Below, in pieces: positions 20,084 to 28,862 of a DNA stretch of 64,000 nucleotides. This DNA comes from an uncultured Vibrio sp. (GTDB lineage Bacteria; Pseudomonadota; Gammaproteobacteria; Enterobacterales; Vibrionaceae): assembly GCF_947488985.1 (NCBI RefSeq), contig NZ_CANLBV010000001.1, positions 62,001-126,000 of the forward strand, in the 5' to 3' direction. The first letter of the stretch is position 1. Each line of letters begins with the position of its first letter. The notes below the pieces were generated by a model that was given only the letters and a program-made list of their open reading frames with translations, made no database searches and was not told the DNA's origin. Position numbers and translations under genes: made by a program.

Positions 20084-21895
20084 ATGGCAACGATGAACCA
20101 TAAGAGACTCAGTGTACCACGCTTACTCACTCCAATTGCATTAGCAATTACATTGGCGGCTTGTTCTTCAAGTCCTCAAGCACCTACGCGTGTTGATATT
20201 ACACTCGATCCAGCGCAATCAACGGAAAGTTACATGATGCAAGCGGACAGTAGCACTGGCAGTCTGCAAAACGATTGGTTAATCATGGCGCTCAAGGCTT
20301 CAGTACAAGCTGGTAAAACCGATCAAGCCACTGCGCTTATCAAACGCATCGCAAAGCAAGAGCTGAGTGAAGTTCAACAAGCAGAGTGGCAATTAGCTCG
20401 CGCACAGCTGCTACTTAATAACGCGCAGCCACAGCAAGCCGACAACCAGCTCAACTTCCAGCCTTGGTGGAAACTGCCAGATGAGCAGTGGAAAGATTAC
20501 CACGAACTGCGTGCTAACAGTTCAGAGATGCAAGGCAAGTACTTCGAAGCGAGCCGTGAGTTAGTCCTTTATTCCGAGTATCCAGGCGACGCCAACCCGC
20601 AGCAAATCGCCGACCGTATTTGGCAAAACCTAAACAGCTACTCTCAATATGAGATTCTAGAACTGAAGACTTCTCCGACAGAAGACACTCTAGCCGGTTG
20701 GTTGCAGCTGACGATTTACATGAAGGCGCTCAATGGCAACCTGCCAGACCTACAGAAAACATTGTCTGATTGGTTGGCAGAGAACCCTCGTCATCCAGCC
20801 GCAACCTATACACCGCAAGCGATCACCGATATCTTAGCGCTAGAAATCAGCAAACCAACCAGCACGGCACTGCTGCTACCATTAACGGGGAAGTACGGCA
20901 AACAAGCACAACTGGTACGTGATGGTTTCATTTTTGCGATGATGAATGACAAAGATCGCGAAGAAGATGCCACGCTAACCGTGATGGACACCAACATTCA
21001 AAGCGCAACAGAAATTAAAGCAACTCTGGAAGAGAACAAGGTTGATTTCATCGTTGGCCCATTGATTAAGAGCAACATCACTAAGCTTCAACAAGCGCAG
21101 AAAAACCACGAAAATTCGATCCCAGCGTTAGCTTTAAACATCCCAACGCAACTAGAGCCTGATACCAATATTTGTTATCTCACCCTATCGCCAGAACAAG
21201 AAGTCGCTCAAGCCGCGAAGCACCTTTTCGCTCAAGGCTATAAATACCCGCTGGTTCTTGCGCCAAAAGGCCGCCTAGGTGACCGAGTTGAGCAAGCATT
21301 TAAAGAAGAGTGGGGAAAATACAGCAACAATGATGTCGCGATCAGCTTTTTCTCAGACAAGCGCCAACTGCAGCGTAATGTAAACCAAGTATTTGGCTTG
21401 CAAGAGAGTCAGCAACGGATTGCTCAAATGGATGGGTTACTCGATCTCGACCTAGAAACCGAGCCGCGCAGCCGTCGTGATATCGATTCCGTCTATATCG
21501 TTGCGAAAAACTCGGAGCTCACGCTGATCAAACCTTTTATCGAGGTGGCGATTAACCCGGACGCGAGCCAACCTGCACTGTTCTCAAACTCACGCAGCAA
21601 TAGTGGTGACAAGCAGTACGAAGACCTGACGGGAGTATTCTACAGCGATATTCCACTACTGGTTGAAAGCAAGAATAAGTTAAACAGCCAGCTTAATACC
21701 CTATGGCCATCCAATTCAAACGGTCAAAAACGCCTCCAAGCATTAGGGATGGATGCCTACTACCTTATGGATGCACTGCCACAGATGAAAGCAGTCCAAG
21801 GTTACAGCATTCCAGGAAAAACCGGCGTATTGACCATTGATAACAACTGTATAGTACAGCGTGAAATCAGCTGGGCAGAGCATGGGACTTTTTAG
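20084..21895 (+). CDS. lpoA: Outer-membrane lipoprotein LpoA, activator of PBP1a
   Basis: LpoA is anchored in the outer membrane and reaches through the periplasm to activate the bifunctional peptidoglycan synthase PBP1a. The protein has 603 residues. A lipoprotein signal peptide ends in the lipobox LAAC at about residues 24-27. The N-terminal half is TPR-like helical, and the C-terminal half is a periplasmic-binding-protein-like domain (TALLLPLTGKYGKQAQLVRDG onwards). The end overlaps yraN, so lpoA-yraN-diaA-dolP is probably one operon. Confidence 0.95.
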   Translation: MATMNHKRLSVPRLLTPIALAITLAACSSSPQAPTRVDITLDPAQSTESYMMQADSSTGSLQNDWLIMALKASVQAGKTDQATALIKRIAKQELSEVQQAEWQLARAQLLLNNAQPQQADNQLNFQPWWKLPDEQWKDYHELRANSSEMQGKYFEASRELVLYSEYPGDANPQQIADRIWQNLNSYSQYEILELKTSPTEDTLAGWLQLTIYMKALNGNLPDLQKTLSDWLAENPRHPAATYTPQAITDILALEISKPTSTALLLPLTGKYGKQAQLVRDGFIFAMMNDKDREEDATLTVMDTNIQSATEIKATLEENKVDFIVGPLIKSNITKLQQAQKNHENSIPALALNIPTQLEPDTNICYLTLSPEQEVAQAAKHLFAQGYKYPLVLAPKGRLGDRVEQAFKEEWGKYSNNDVAISFFSDKRQLQRNVNQVFGLQESQQRIAQMDGLLDLDLETEPRSRRDIDSVYIVAKNSELTLIKPFIEVAINPDASQPALFSNSRSNSGDKQYEDLTGVFYSDIPLLVESKNKLNSQLNTLWPSNSNGQKRLQALGMDAYYLMDALPQMKAVQGYSIPGKTGVLTIDNNCIVQREISWAEHGTF

Positions 21896-22280
21896 TCGTC
21901 AGTTTCTATCAAAAACCATTGTCACCCATAAACAGGTAGGTGATAAATATGAAACCGTGGCCAAAGCCTATCTAACTCGCCGTGGTTTATCGTTAATTGA
22001 GCAAAACTTCATAGCAAAATGTGGCGAAATTGATCTTATAATGCGCCATAACAATACGGTTGTGTTTGCTGAGGTAAAATACCGCAAGCAAACCCGCTAC
22101 GGACATGCCGCAGAGATGGTGACAGCAAAGAAAGCACAAAAGCTGCTCAAAACGGCCAATGTGTGGCTGATGCAGCAAGGCTTGTCGGTGCACTCTACAG
22201 ATTTCAGGTTTGATATCGTTGCCATTGAAGGGCCGAATGACAATATCAACTGGATTCAAAACGCAATTACCCAAGGATAA
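21882..22280 (+). CDS. yraN: YraN/UPF0102 family endonuclease-like protein
   Basis: This is a member of the UPF0102 family, a small predicted nuclease of the restriction-endonuclease-like fold with unproven cellular role. From the ATG at 21882 it has 132 residues and overlaps the lpoA end by 14 bp; an in-frame GTG at 21861 would add seven residues. The family core is visible: a Y-LTRRG motif, CGEIDLI with the putative catalytic Glu/Asp, and VFAEVKYRK with the E-x-K element. The function is inferred only from fold resemblance. Confidence 0.9.
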   Translation: MGLFSRQFLSKTIVTHKQVGDKYETVAKAYLTRRGLSLIEQNFIAKCGEIDLIMRHNNTVVFAEVKYRKQTRYGHAAEMVTAKKAQKLLKTANVWLMQQGLSVHSTDFRFDIVAIEGPNDNINWIQNAITQG

Positions 22281-22282
22281 AC

Positions 22283-22873
22283 ATGCTAGACAGCATTAAA
22301 GAAAGTTTTACAGAAAGTATTCAAATCCAAATTGCAGCTGCAGAAGCACTGCCAGACGCGATCACGCACGCCGCTCAAGCCATGGTTGCGACCTTACTCA
22401 ACGGTAACAAAATCCTTTGTTGTGGTAATGGAGGCTCGGCATCGAACGCCCAGCAATTTGTGTCGTGCCTACTCAACCGTTTTGAAACTGAGCGCCCTAG
22501 CCTGCCCGCCATGGCACTCACGGCAGATAACACCACGCTAACGGCGGTCGCAAACGACTATCATTATGAAGAGATCTTCTCTAAACAGGTACGCGCATTT
22601 GGCCAAACCGGTGATATTTTGTTGGCGATCTCGACCAGCGGTAACAGCAAAAACATTATCAAAGCTATGGAAGCGGCGGTAACACGTGACATGACCATCA
22701 TCGCCTTTACCGGTAAAGATGGCGGTGAAATGGCAGGTCTACTTGGTGAGCATGATGTGGAAATTCGCATTCCCTCACACCGTACCGCACGCATTCATGA
22801 AGTCCACATGGTGACACTGCACTGCTTATGTGATCTTATTGACCAAGTACTCTTCCCAGCTCACGAAGAGTAA
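22283..22873 (+). CDS. diaA: DnaA initiator-associating protein DiaA
   Basis: DiaA is a SIS-domain tetramer that binds DnaA and promotes timely initiation at oriC. The protein has 196 residues; the phosphosugar-isomerase-like SIS fold is shown by [25 protein letters not shown] and [15 protein letters not shown]. It resembles GmhA, the sedoheptulose-7-phosphate isomerase, but the position between yraN and dolP is that of diaA in E. coli. It starts 2 bp after yraN. Confidence 0.9.
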   Translation: MLDSIKESFTESIQIQIAAAEALPDAITHAAQAMVATLLNGNKILCCGNGGSASNAQQFVSCLLNRFETERPSLPAMALTADNTTLTAVANDYHYEEIFSKQVRAFGQTGDILLAISTSGNSKNIIKAMEAAVTRDMTIIAFTGKDGGEMAGLLGEHDVEIRIPSHRTARIHEVHMVTLHCLCDLIDQVLFPAHEE

Positions 22874-22889
22874 TAGCAGGAGCATCGCA

Positions 22890-23510
22890 ATGAAAACATT
22901 AATCTCAATGAGGCTGTTTAAGCTGATCAGCGTTTCACTACTGACACTGTCCCTATCTGGTTGTGCTGGAATTTTCATTGCAGGTGCAGCAACCACAGCA
23001 AACTTCGTTACTGATACTCGAACAACCAAAGAGATTTGGAACGACAACAACATCGAATTTGAAGTCGCAGCGATCACTAATAAACAGCCATTTCGTGGCA
23101 ATGTCCGAGTCACCGCCAGCTCTTACCGAGGTTCAGTAGTATTGATGGGGCAAGCAACCACAGACTCAGAGCGCCGTGCTTTTGAAAGCCAAGCTAAAGA
23201 AGTGGCAGGCGTCAACAAGATCCACAATCAGGTGCGCGTGAAAGAGCCATTGTCGGTGAGCGCGATCAGTAAAGACAGCTGGATTACCACTAAGGTGAAG
23301 TCGGCTCTACTTGCTAACTCAGATCTTAACGGTATGGAAGTCAAAGTCATTACTGAGGATTCAGAAGTGTTTCTGCTAGGATTGGTTACTCGTGAGCACG
23401 CAGATATCGCGACAGAAGTGGCACGTAACATCTCAGGTGTGAAACAGGTCATTCGAGCGTTTGAATATGGCGAAGCAGAAAAAGTAGAAACGGCTGCTGA
23501 CGAATCATAA
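22890..23510 (+). CDS. dolP: Outer-membrane BON-domain lipoprotein DolP
   Basis: DolP (YraP) is an outer-membrane lipoprotein that supports envelope integrity and BAM function. The ATG at 22890, preceded by CAGGAG, gives 206 residues with a signal peptide and a lipobox LSGC at about residues 22-25; a longer upstream frame would place a non-signal extension in front and is rejected. Two BON domains follow (about 50-125 and 128-195). In E. coli yraP belongs to the sigma-E regulon; I see no sigma-E promoter directly upstream here. Confidence 0.93.
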   Translation: MKTLISMRLFKLISVSLLTLSLSGCAGIFIAGAATTANFVTDTRTTKEIWNDNNIEFEVAAITNKQPFRGNVRVTASSYRGSVVLMGQATTDSERRAFESQAKEVAGVNKIHNQVRVKEPLSVSAISKDSWITTKVKSALLANSDLNGMEVKVITEDSEVFLLGLVTREHADIATEVARNISGVKQVIRAFEYGEAEKVETAADES

Positions 23511-23512
23511 GC

Positions 23513-23572
23513 GTATAGATTTGAACACTAGACTATAGGTTTGAACGCTAGAGTATAAGTTTGAACGCTAGA
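23513..23572. repeat. Three 20-bp tandem repeats after dolP
   Basis: Units at 23513, 23533 and 23553 share TTGAAC(A/G)CTAGA at a period of exactly 20 bp; a fourth, degenerate TTGAA follows. The array lies between the dolP stop and the shared terminator. Confidence 0.8.
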
Positions 23573-23587
23573 CTGTTAAGTTGAAAA

Positions 23588-23619
23588 GAAAAAGCAGCGA
23601 CGAGTCGCTGCTTTTTTTA
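23588..23619. terminator. Bidirectional terminator between dolP and sspB
   Basis: AAAGCAGCGAC / GTCGCTGCTTT stem with a GA-centred tight loop, A-rich on the left and T-rich on the right, between convergent genes. Confidence 0.9.
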
Positions 23620-23628
23620 TTTAAATCG

Positions 23629-24123
23629 TTATTTGATAACACGAAGGCTTGGGCGACCTTTCGCTGGACGAGGTGGCTCAGGATCTGAGTCAGGCTCTTC
23701 CGCATCTACGTCTGCCGTTGCTACGCTCAAAGATGGCACTTTTTCGGCTTGTTCGAAAGGACCTTCTTCAATTCCCTCTTCAAACGCTTCCATGTAAGCC
23801 TCTTCAGGTTCAAACATGGTCCCAGCACCATTTTCACGAGCATAAATCGCTTGTACCGCGTATAGAGGAACGATCACTGAATGTGGTCGACCACTAAAGC
23901 GAGCGCTAAACGTCACCGCTTCGTTACCCAGTTCAAGTTGTCCAACGGCACGAGGCGCAATGTTCAGAATGATTTGACCATCTTGGATAAACTCTTCTGG
24001 CACTCGCACACCCGGTAATGTTGCTTCAACAACAAGGTGTGGCGTCAATTCGTTATCAACCAGCCATTCATAAAATGCACGCAGCATATATGGACGGCGT
24101 GGTGTCATATTTGAAATATCCAT
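23629..24123 (-). CDS. sspB: ClpXP protease adaptor SspB
   Basis: SspB binds the SsrA degradation tag and delivers tagged proteins to ClpXP. The protein has 164 residues: a folded N-terminal substrate-binding domain (about 1-110), an acidic linker, and a C-terminal ClpX-tethering peptide (RPSLRVIK). It starts 5 bp after sspA, so the two are co-transcribed, as in E. coli. Confidence 0.96.
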   Translation of the reverse strand: MDISNMTPRRPYMLRAFYEWLVDNELTPHLVVEATLPGVRVPEEFIQDGQIILNIAPRAVGQLELGNEAVTFSARFSGRPHSVIVPLYAVQAIYARENGAGTMFEPEEAYMEAFEEGIEEGPFEQAEKVPSLSVATADVDAEEPDSDPEPPRPAKGRPSLRVIK

Positions 24124-24128
24124 AACGC

Positions 24129-24764
24129 TTAGCGAACGAGTCGCATCTCACGCTCAGCCTCAGTAAGAGAAGCTAAGAATGAATCACGTTCAAATACGCG
24201 GTTCATGTAAACTTTAAGTTCTTTAGAACCAGGGCCAATCAATTCAATACCAAGCTCAGGTAAACGCCATAGTAGCGGAGCTAGGTAGCAATCAATTAAG
24301 CTAAACTCTTCGCTCATGAAGTATTCATATTCAGCGAAGATAGGAGCAAGAGTCAGTAGATCGTTGCGTAGTTTAACGCGAGCCGCTTCAGATTCTTCAG
24401 CATTGCCCTTAACAATCTTCTCTGCAACTGAATACCAGTTACGCTCAATGCGGTACATCATTAGACGGCTATTACCACGGGCAACCGGGTACACAGGCAT
24501 CAATGGTGGATGAGGGAAACGCTCATCTAGGTATTCCATGATGATCTTTGAGTCGTATAGAGCAAGCTCGCGATCAATAAGGGTAGGTACTGATTTATAC
24601 GGGTTCAGTTCAACAAGTTCTGCTGGTAGATTTTTTTCATCAACCAACTCAACTTCAACACTTACGCCCTTTTCAGCAAGAACAATGCGCACCTGATGGC
24701 TATACATATCAGAAGCACTTGAGAAAAGAGTCATTACAGAACGTTTATTGGCAGCTACAGCCAT
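24129..24764 (-). CDS. sspA: Stringent starvation protein A (SspA)
   Basis: SspA is a glutathione-S-transferase-fold protein that binds RNA polymerase and affects stationary-phase and stress transcription. The protein has 211 residues. The thioredoxin-like N-domain contains PAELVELNPYKSVPTLID and the DSKIIMEYLDE segment typical of the GST fold, and an all-helical C-domain follows. A terminator for petC lies only 24 bp upstream, so sspA needs readthrough or a promoter overlapping the terminator. Confidence 0.96.
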   Translation of the reverse strand: MAVAANKRSVMTLFSSASDMYSHQVRIVLAEKGVSVEVELVDEKNLPAELVELNPYKSVPTLIDRELALYDSKIIMEYLDERFPHPPLMPVYPVARGNSRLMMYRIERNWYSVAEKIVKGNAEESEAARVKLRNDLLTLAPIFAEYEYFMSEEFSLIDCYLAPLLWRLPELGIELIGPGSKELKVYMNRVFERDSFLASLTEAEREMRLVR

Positions 24765-24787
24765 GGAGCCCTCCAGTACACTTTAAA

Positions 24788-24819
24788 TAAAAACAATGGA
24801 GGCCTAAAAGCCTCCATTG
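24788..24819 (-). terminator. Terminator after petC
   Basis: AATGGAGGC / GCCTCCATT perfect stem (24795-24818) followed on the minus strand by TTGTTTTTATTT. It sits in the 98-bp gap between petC and sspA. Confidence 0.8.
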
Positions 24820-24862
24820 AACATTAACATAATTTGGGAATTAGCACGACATTATAGCACAA

Positions 24863-25600
24863 TCAGTGCACATCACGCCAATACTCTTTCTTAAGCAAAA
24901 TCACGATGATAGTGAAGATAACCAAGAAGGCCATTACCCACCAACCCATCGCATGACGCTCTAGTTGTACAGGATCACCCGAGTAAACCAAGAAGTTCAC
25001 AAGATCACGAACCGCTTCGTCGTATTCACCTGCACTTAATTCGCCAGAACCATCCGTTTCAGTGCCAACAACAACCGTCACTTCCTCGCCATCAACCATA
25101 TGAGTATCGTAGATTGGTGTAGGGATACCTTGCAGCTCTTCAAGAACGTGCGGCATACCAACGCTTGGGAAAACGATGTTATTCACGCCAAATGGACGAG
25201 ACGGATCTTCATAAAAAGTACGAAGGTACGTATATAGCCAATCGGCACCACGAACACGAGCAACCAATGTTAGATCTGGTGGTGGAGCGCCGAACCAACT
25301 TGCCGCTTGCTCAGAAGGCATCGCGTTAACCATCAGGTCGCCGATTTTCGCTTGAGGGTCGAAAATCAGATTTTCCTTCATCAGATCAACTGGGATCTCT
25401 AAATCATTCGCAACACGTTCATAGCGCTGGTACTGAGTTGAGTGACAAGCGAAACAGTAGTTCATGAACATCTTAGCGCCATTTTGCAATGAAGCTTTAT
25501 CAGTTAAGTCATTGTTCGCTTTGTCTAATGGTACGTTTGCCCCCGCTGCCATAGCCAGTGACGGCAACATAGCAAATAAAATTACAATCCACTTTTTCAT
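24863..25600 (-). CDS. petC: Cytochrome c1 of the bc1 complex
   Basis: Cytochrome c1 is the c-type haem subunit of ubiquinol:cytochrome c reductase and passes electrons to cytochrome c in the periplasm. The protein has 245 residues with a signal peptide (cleavage around residue 18-19), a haem-attachment motif CFACH at residues 49-53, and a C-terminal membrane anchor at about 216-236 (WWVMAFLVIFTIIVILL). It overlaps petB by 4 bp. Confidence 0.97.
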   Translation of the reverse strand: MKKWIVILFAMLPSLAMAAGANVPLDKANNDLTDKASLQNGAKMFMNYCFACHSTQYQRYERVANDLEIPVDLMKENLIFDPQAKIGDLMVNAMPSEQAASWFGAPPPDLTLVARVRGADWLYTYLRTFYEDPSRPFGVNNIVFPSVGMPHVLEELQGIPTPIYDTHMVDGEEVTVVVGTETDGSGELSAGEYDEAVRDLVNFLVYSGDPVQLERHAMGWWVMAFLVIFTIIVILLKKEYWRDVH

Positions 25601-26862
25601 TTGAATGTCACCCTTTCTGGTAATGGTTTCGTCGCTTCATTTTTACTGTAGAACCACAGCAGAACGAAGAACATGAAATAACCTAAGCTAAAGATTTGAG
25701 CCAGTAGCGTATACGTTGGTGTTGCAGGAAGCGCACCCAGTATACCCAATGCAATAAAGCTTATTGTGAATTGGATGATGTTAATCAAATGCAGCTTGCT
25801 ACGGTAACGATAAGAGCGCACTTTACAGCGGTCGAACCATGGCAGTAGGAATAGCACCACAATCGATGCACCCATTGCGACAACACCGACCAGCTTGTCA
25901 GGAACCGCACGCAGGATTGCGTAGAATGGCGTGAAGTACCAAACTGGAGCAATATGCTCAGGCGTTTTCAGTGGGTTTGCAGCTTCAAAGTTAGGCGGCT
26001 CAAGGAAATAACCACCCATCTCAGGGTTAAAAAACAGCACATAACAGAACAAGAATAGGAAACCAGCCACACCAACCATATCTTTCACCGTTCCATATGG
26101 GTGGAAAGGAATAGAGTCAATGATGTCGTATTTCTTAGTGTAATCCTTGTGGAATGGGAACTGAGTTTTGTAGTCGTCGCCCATTGTGCCTTTAGGGAGC
26201 TTAGTCTCGATACCGTCTGGGTTATTCGAGCCCACTTCGTGCAGCGCAAGTACGTGAAGTACAATAAGCAACAACAGGACGATTGGTAGAGCGATAACAT
26301 GCAGTGCAAAGAAACGGTTTAGCGTAGCACCAGAGATGATGTAGTCACCACGAATCCAAAGTGTGAGGTCATCACCAATAAAGGGAATGGCACCAAACAG
26401 AGAAATGATGACTTGAGCACCCCAGTAAGACATTTGTCCCCATGGTAGTAGGTAACCCATGAAGGCTTCAGCCATAAGCACTAAGAAGATCAACATACCG
26501 AAGATCCAAAGCAACTCACGAGGCTTTTGATAAGAACCGTAGATCAGGCCACGGAACATATGCAGGTAGATAACAACAAAAAATGCTGACGCTCCCGTGG
26601 AGTGCATATAACGCAGTAGCCAACCGTATTCCACATCACGCATGATGTATTCAACAGAAGCAAATGCGCCTTCACCCGACGGTACATAGTTCATCGTTAG
26701 CCAAATACCGGTAAGAATTTGGTTAACCAGCACCAACATTGCCAAAGAACCAAAAAGATACCAAAAGTTGAAGTTCTTAGGCATTGGGTATTCCGACAAG
26801 TGCTTTTTATAAGCATTCATCGCGGGTATACGTTTCTCTACCCAATCTAGTAGTCCTTGCAT
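25597..26862 (-). CDS. petB: Cytochrome b of the bc1 complex
   Basis: Cytochrome b carries both b haems and the quinol oxidation and reduction sites. The protein has 421 residues, a full-length bc1-type cytochrome b rather than a split b6/subunit IV. Eight or so membrane spans are visible, with haem-ligand histidines in HSTGASAFFVVIYLHMFRG and FALHVIALPIVLLLLIVLHVLALH, and the Qo-site PEWY-equivalent region around PVWYFTPFYAILR. It shares base 26862 with petA. Confidence 0.97.
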   Translation of the reverse strand: MQGLLDWVEKRIPAMNAYKKHLSEYPMPKNFNFWYLFGSLAMLVLVNQILTGIWLTMNYVPSGEGAFASVEYIMRDVEYGWLLRYMHSTGASAFFVVIYLHMFRGLIYGSYQKPRELLWIFGMLIFLVLMAEAFMGYLLPWGQMSYWGAQVIISLFGAIPFIGDDLTLWIRGDYIISGATLNRFFALHVIALPIVLLLLIVLHVLALHEVGSNNPDGIETKLPKGTMGDDYKTQFPFHKDYTKKYDIIDSIPFHPYGTVKDMVGVAGFLFLFCYVLFFNPEMGGYFLEPPNFEAANPLKTPEHIAPVWYFTPFYAILRAVPDKLVGVVAMGASIVVLFLLPWFDRCKVRSYRYRSKLHLINIIQFTISFIALGILGALPATPTYTLLAQIFSLGYFMFFVLLWFYSKNEATKPLPERVTFK

Positions 26863-27452
26863 TATGCATCTCCCTCGTCAATACCGATCAGGATCTTAGT
26901 GTCACTTAAATACATATGTTTTGGCACAACAAGGTTCAATGGTGCTGGTACGCCTTGGAACACTCGACCCGCCATATCAAACTTTGAACCATGACAAGGA
27001 CAGAAGAAACCGGACTTAACACCCTGAACTTGTTCTGCAAAAGAATCTGGTAGGTAAGTTGGAGAACACCCTAAGTGCGTACAGAAACCTACAGCGACAA
27101 AGAACTCCGGTTTAATTGAACGGAATTCATTCTGTGCATATTCAGGTTGTTGCTCAGCTTCAGATTGAGGATCACGAAGTTGACCACCGATTGACTTAAG
27201 GTTCTCAAGTACCGATTCTGCTCGACGCACAACCCAGACAGGTTTACCTTGCCACTCGACACGAACCATTTGTCCTGGCTCTAACTTACTGACTTCCACT
27301 TCCACCGGCGCACCCGCAGCTTTCGCCTTGGCACTCGGGTTCCATGATTTTATAAAAGGCACGGCTACAGCGGCTGCTCCTAAACCACCAACAACGGCTG
27401 TTGTTGCGGTTAAGAAACGCCTGCGACCGTTATTTAAAGGCGCGTTGCTCAT
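26862..27452 (-). CDS. petA: Rieske iron-sulfur protein of the bc1 complex
   Basis: The Rieske protein transfers electrons from quinol to cytochrome c1. The protein has 196 residues. A Tat-type signal/anchor is shown by RRRFL (residues 10-14) and the hydrophobic stretch that follows. The [2Fe-2S] ligands are in CTHLGC (124-129) and CPCHGS (151-156). It is the first gene of the petABC operon and has a good promoter about 100 bp upstream. Confidence 0.98.
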   Translation of the reverse strand: MSNAPLNNGRRRFLTATTAVVGGLGAAAVAVPFIKSWNPSAKAKAAGAPVEVEVSKLEPGQMVRVEWQGKPVWVVRRAESVLENLKSIGGQLRDPQSEAEQQPEYAQNEFRSIKPEFFVAVGFCTHLGCSPTYLPDSFAEQVQGVKSGFFCPCHGSKFDMAGRVFQGVPAPLNLVVPKHMYLSDTKILIGIDEGDA

Positions 27453-27549
27453 CCAAACATTCTCCCATTTGTTCCCTGTGGATTGACATTATTCCGATTA
27501 AAGAGCATGGCTAACAAAATATGTATCTAGTTGTATTTATTGACGGCAA

Positions 27550-27578
27550 ATGATAAATAAAACCCTACTTTTTGACAA
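27550..27578 (-). promoter_or_regulatory. Promoter of petABC
   Basis: On the minus strand, TTGTCA (27573-27578) and TATCAT (27550-27555) are separated by 17 bp, leaving a leader of about 90 nt before petA. Confidence 0.65.
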
Positions 27579-27697
27579 GATAAAGCTACTTTTTTGTAAC
27601 AATCATGAGGCAAAGCGCACACTGGGTTACAAAAGCTTTCAAAATATAAGAATTTGGAAATAAAACGAGGGAGGGAAAGTGTTTAGAGGGGGTATAA

Positions 27698-27728
27698 AAC
27701 AAAAAGCCCGGCATATAGCCGAGCTTTG
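27698..27728 (-). terminator. Terminator of rplM-rpsI
   Basis: On the minus strand, AAAGCTCGGC pairs with GCCGGGCTTT (one wobble) around TATAT, followed by T-rich sequence, about 50 bp after rpsI. Confidence 0.85.
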
Positions 27729-27780
27729 AACCACAATTCCAGTAATAAAACTGGGAGCGTGTACTTTTCGTAAAGAAAAA

Positions 27781-28173
27781 TTAACGCTTAGAGAATTGAG
27801 GTTTACGACGTGCTTTACGTAGACCAACTTTCTTACGTTCAACGCAACGAGCGTCACGAGTAACGTAGCCAGCTGCACGTAGAGCAGGACGTAGAGTTTC
27901 ATCGTACTCCATAAGAGCGCGAGTGATACCGTGGCGGATTGCGCCAGCTTGACCAGAAATACCACCACCAGAAACAGTGATGTAAAGGTCAAGTTTTTCA
28001 GTTAGTTCAACTAGCTCAAGAGGTTGCTTAACAACCATACGAGAAGTTGGACGACCGAAGTAAACATCAAGGCTACGCTTGTTGATTACGATCTCACCAG
28101 AGCCTGGTTTGATGAAAACACGAGCTGCTGAGCTTTTGCGACGACCAGTGCCGTAGTATTGATTCTCTGCCAT
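27781..28173 (-). CDS. rpsI: 30S ribosomal protein S9
   Basis: S9 is a 30S subunit protein whose C-terminal tail contacts the P-site tRNA. From the ATG at 28173 it has 130 residues starting [15 protein letters not shown], the same length as E. coli S9; a second ATG two codons upstream is closer to the AAGGGG ribosome-binding site and is less likely. The C-terminal tail ends [12 protein letters not shown], as expected. It follows rplM by 13 bp. Confidence 0.98.
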   Translation of the reverse strand: MAENQYYGTGRRKSSAARVFIKPGSGEIVINKRSLDVYFGRPTSRMVVKQPLELVELTEKLDLYITVSGGGISGQAGAIRHGITRALMEYDETLRPALRAAGYVTRDARCVERKKVGLRKARRKPQFSKR

Positions 28174-28186
28174 TTTCATAATCCCC

Positions 28187-28615
28187 TTAGATGTCTAGTA
28201 CTTGTGGCTGTTGAGCAACATGGTTGTGCTCAGTACCAGCGTACACTTTAAGCTTACGGTACATCGCGCGGCCTAGAGGACCACGTGGAAGCATACCTTT
28301 AACTGCTAGTTCTAGAACCATTTCTGGTTTCTTAGCAATTAGCTTTTCAAAAGTGATAGTTTTAAGACCACCTGGGAACTCAGAGTGACGGTAGTAAACC
28401 TTACCCTTAGCTTTGTTACCAGTTACAGCAACTTTCTCAGCGTTAACAACGATGATGTAATCACCAGTGTCTACGTGAGGAGTGTATTCTGCTTTGTGCT
28501 TGCCGCGTAGGCGAGAAGCGATTTCACTTGCTAGACGGCCAAGAGTTTTGCCTTCAGCGTCTACAACGTACCAGTCGCGTTTTACAGTTTCTGGTTTAGC
28601 AACGAAAGTTTTCAT
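28187..28615 (-). CDS. rplM: 50S ribosomal protein L13
   Basis: L13 is an early-assembly 50S protein. The protein has 142 residues, the usual length, with the family segments [33 protein letters not shown] and [11 protein letters not shown]. In E. coli, L13 represses its own operon by binding the rplM leader; a long structured leader is present here too (28616-28768). Confidence 0.98.
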   Translation of the reverse strand: MKTFVAKPETVKRDWYVVDAEGKTLGRLASEIASRLRGKHKAEYTPHVDTGDYIIVVNAEKVAVTGNKAKGKVYYRHSEFPGGLKTITFEKLIAKKPEMVLELAVKGMLPRGPLGRAMYRKLKVYAGTEHNHVAQQPQVLDI

Positions 28616-28650
28616 GCTAATAATTACCTATTTAAAAAATTTACACTTAA

Positions 28651-28719
28651 GGAATACTGATGTATTCCCACTGTCTAAGAGTTACCATTCATCACCCCTT
28701 CGAGTGTTGGAAAACTCTT
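28651..28719 (-). promoter_or_regulatory. Structured rplM leader, candidate L13 autoregulatory site
   Basis: Two hairpins lie in the approximately 150-nt untranslated leader. One has a 7-bp AAGAGTT/AACTCTT stem (28677-28719), with an inner CACTC/GGGTG stem. The other has a perfect 7-bp GGAATAC/GTATTCC stem (28651-28668) about 35 nt before the start codon. Function is inferred from E. coli, where L13 controls this operon. Confidence 0.5.
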
Positions 28720-28774
28720 GGCATAACGTGATTTTACTCATCGCTAGAGGCCCGCAGTAACGGTAGGTCGCAGG

Positions 28775-28803
28775 ATTATAGAGAAGAGCGAAGAAAAAAT
28801 CAC
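28775..28803 (-). promoter_or_regulatory. Promoter of rplM-rpsI
   Basis: A perfect TATAAT (28775-28780, minus) is followed by a GC-rich discriminator (CCTGCGACC), the pattern of stringently controlled ribosomal promoters. The -35 element (GTGATT at 17 bp) is weak. Confidence 0.6.
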
Positions 28804-28862
28804 CTCTTTTTGAATAAAATCACGATTTTTTTAATTCTGCTTCTGAATCGAGATAATCCAGA

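Larger units (their letters stand above)
27453..27780. other. Gene-free region between petA and rpsI
   Basis: The 328-bp gap holds the petA promoter (27550-27578), an AT-rich stretch and the rpsI terminator (27698-27728). No supported gene is present. Confidence 0.7.

Noticed and set aside
22283..22873. GmhA (sedoheptulose-7-phosphate isomerase) instead of DiaA
   Set aside because: Both are SIS-domain proteins, but the yraN-diaA-dolP context matches diaA. A paralogue cannot be excluded from sequence reading alone.
22830..22889. Longer N-terminus for dolP
   Set aside because: It would overlap diaA and place 20 polar residues before the signal peptide; the ATG at 22890 has a ribosome-binding site and leads directly into a lipoprotein signal.
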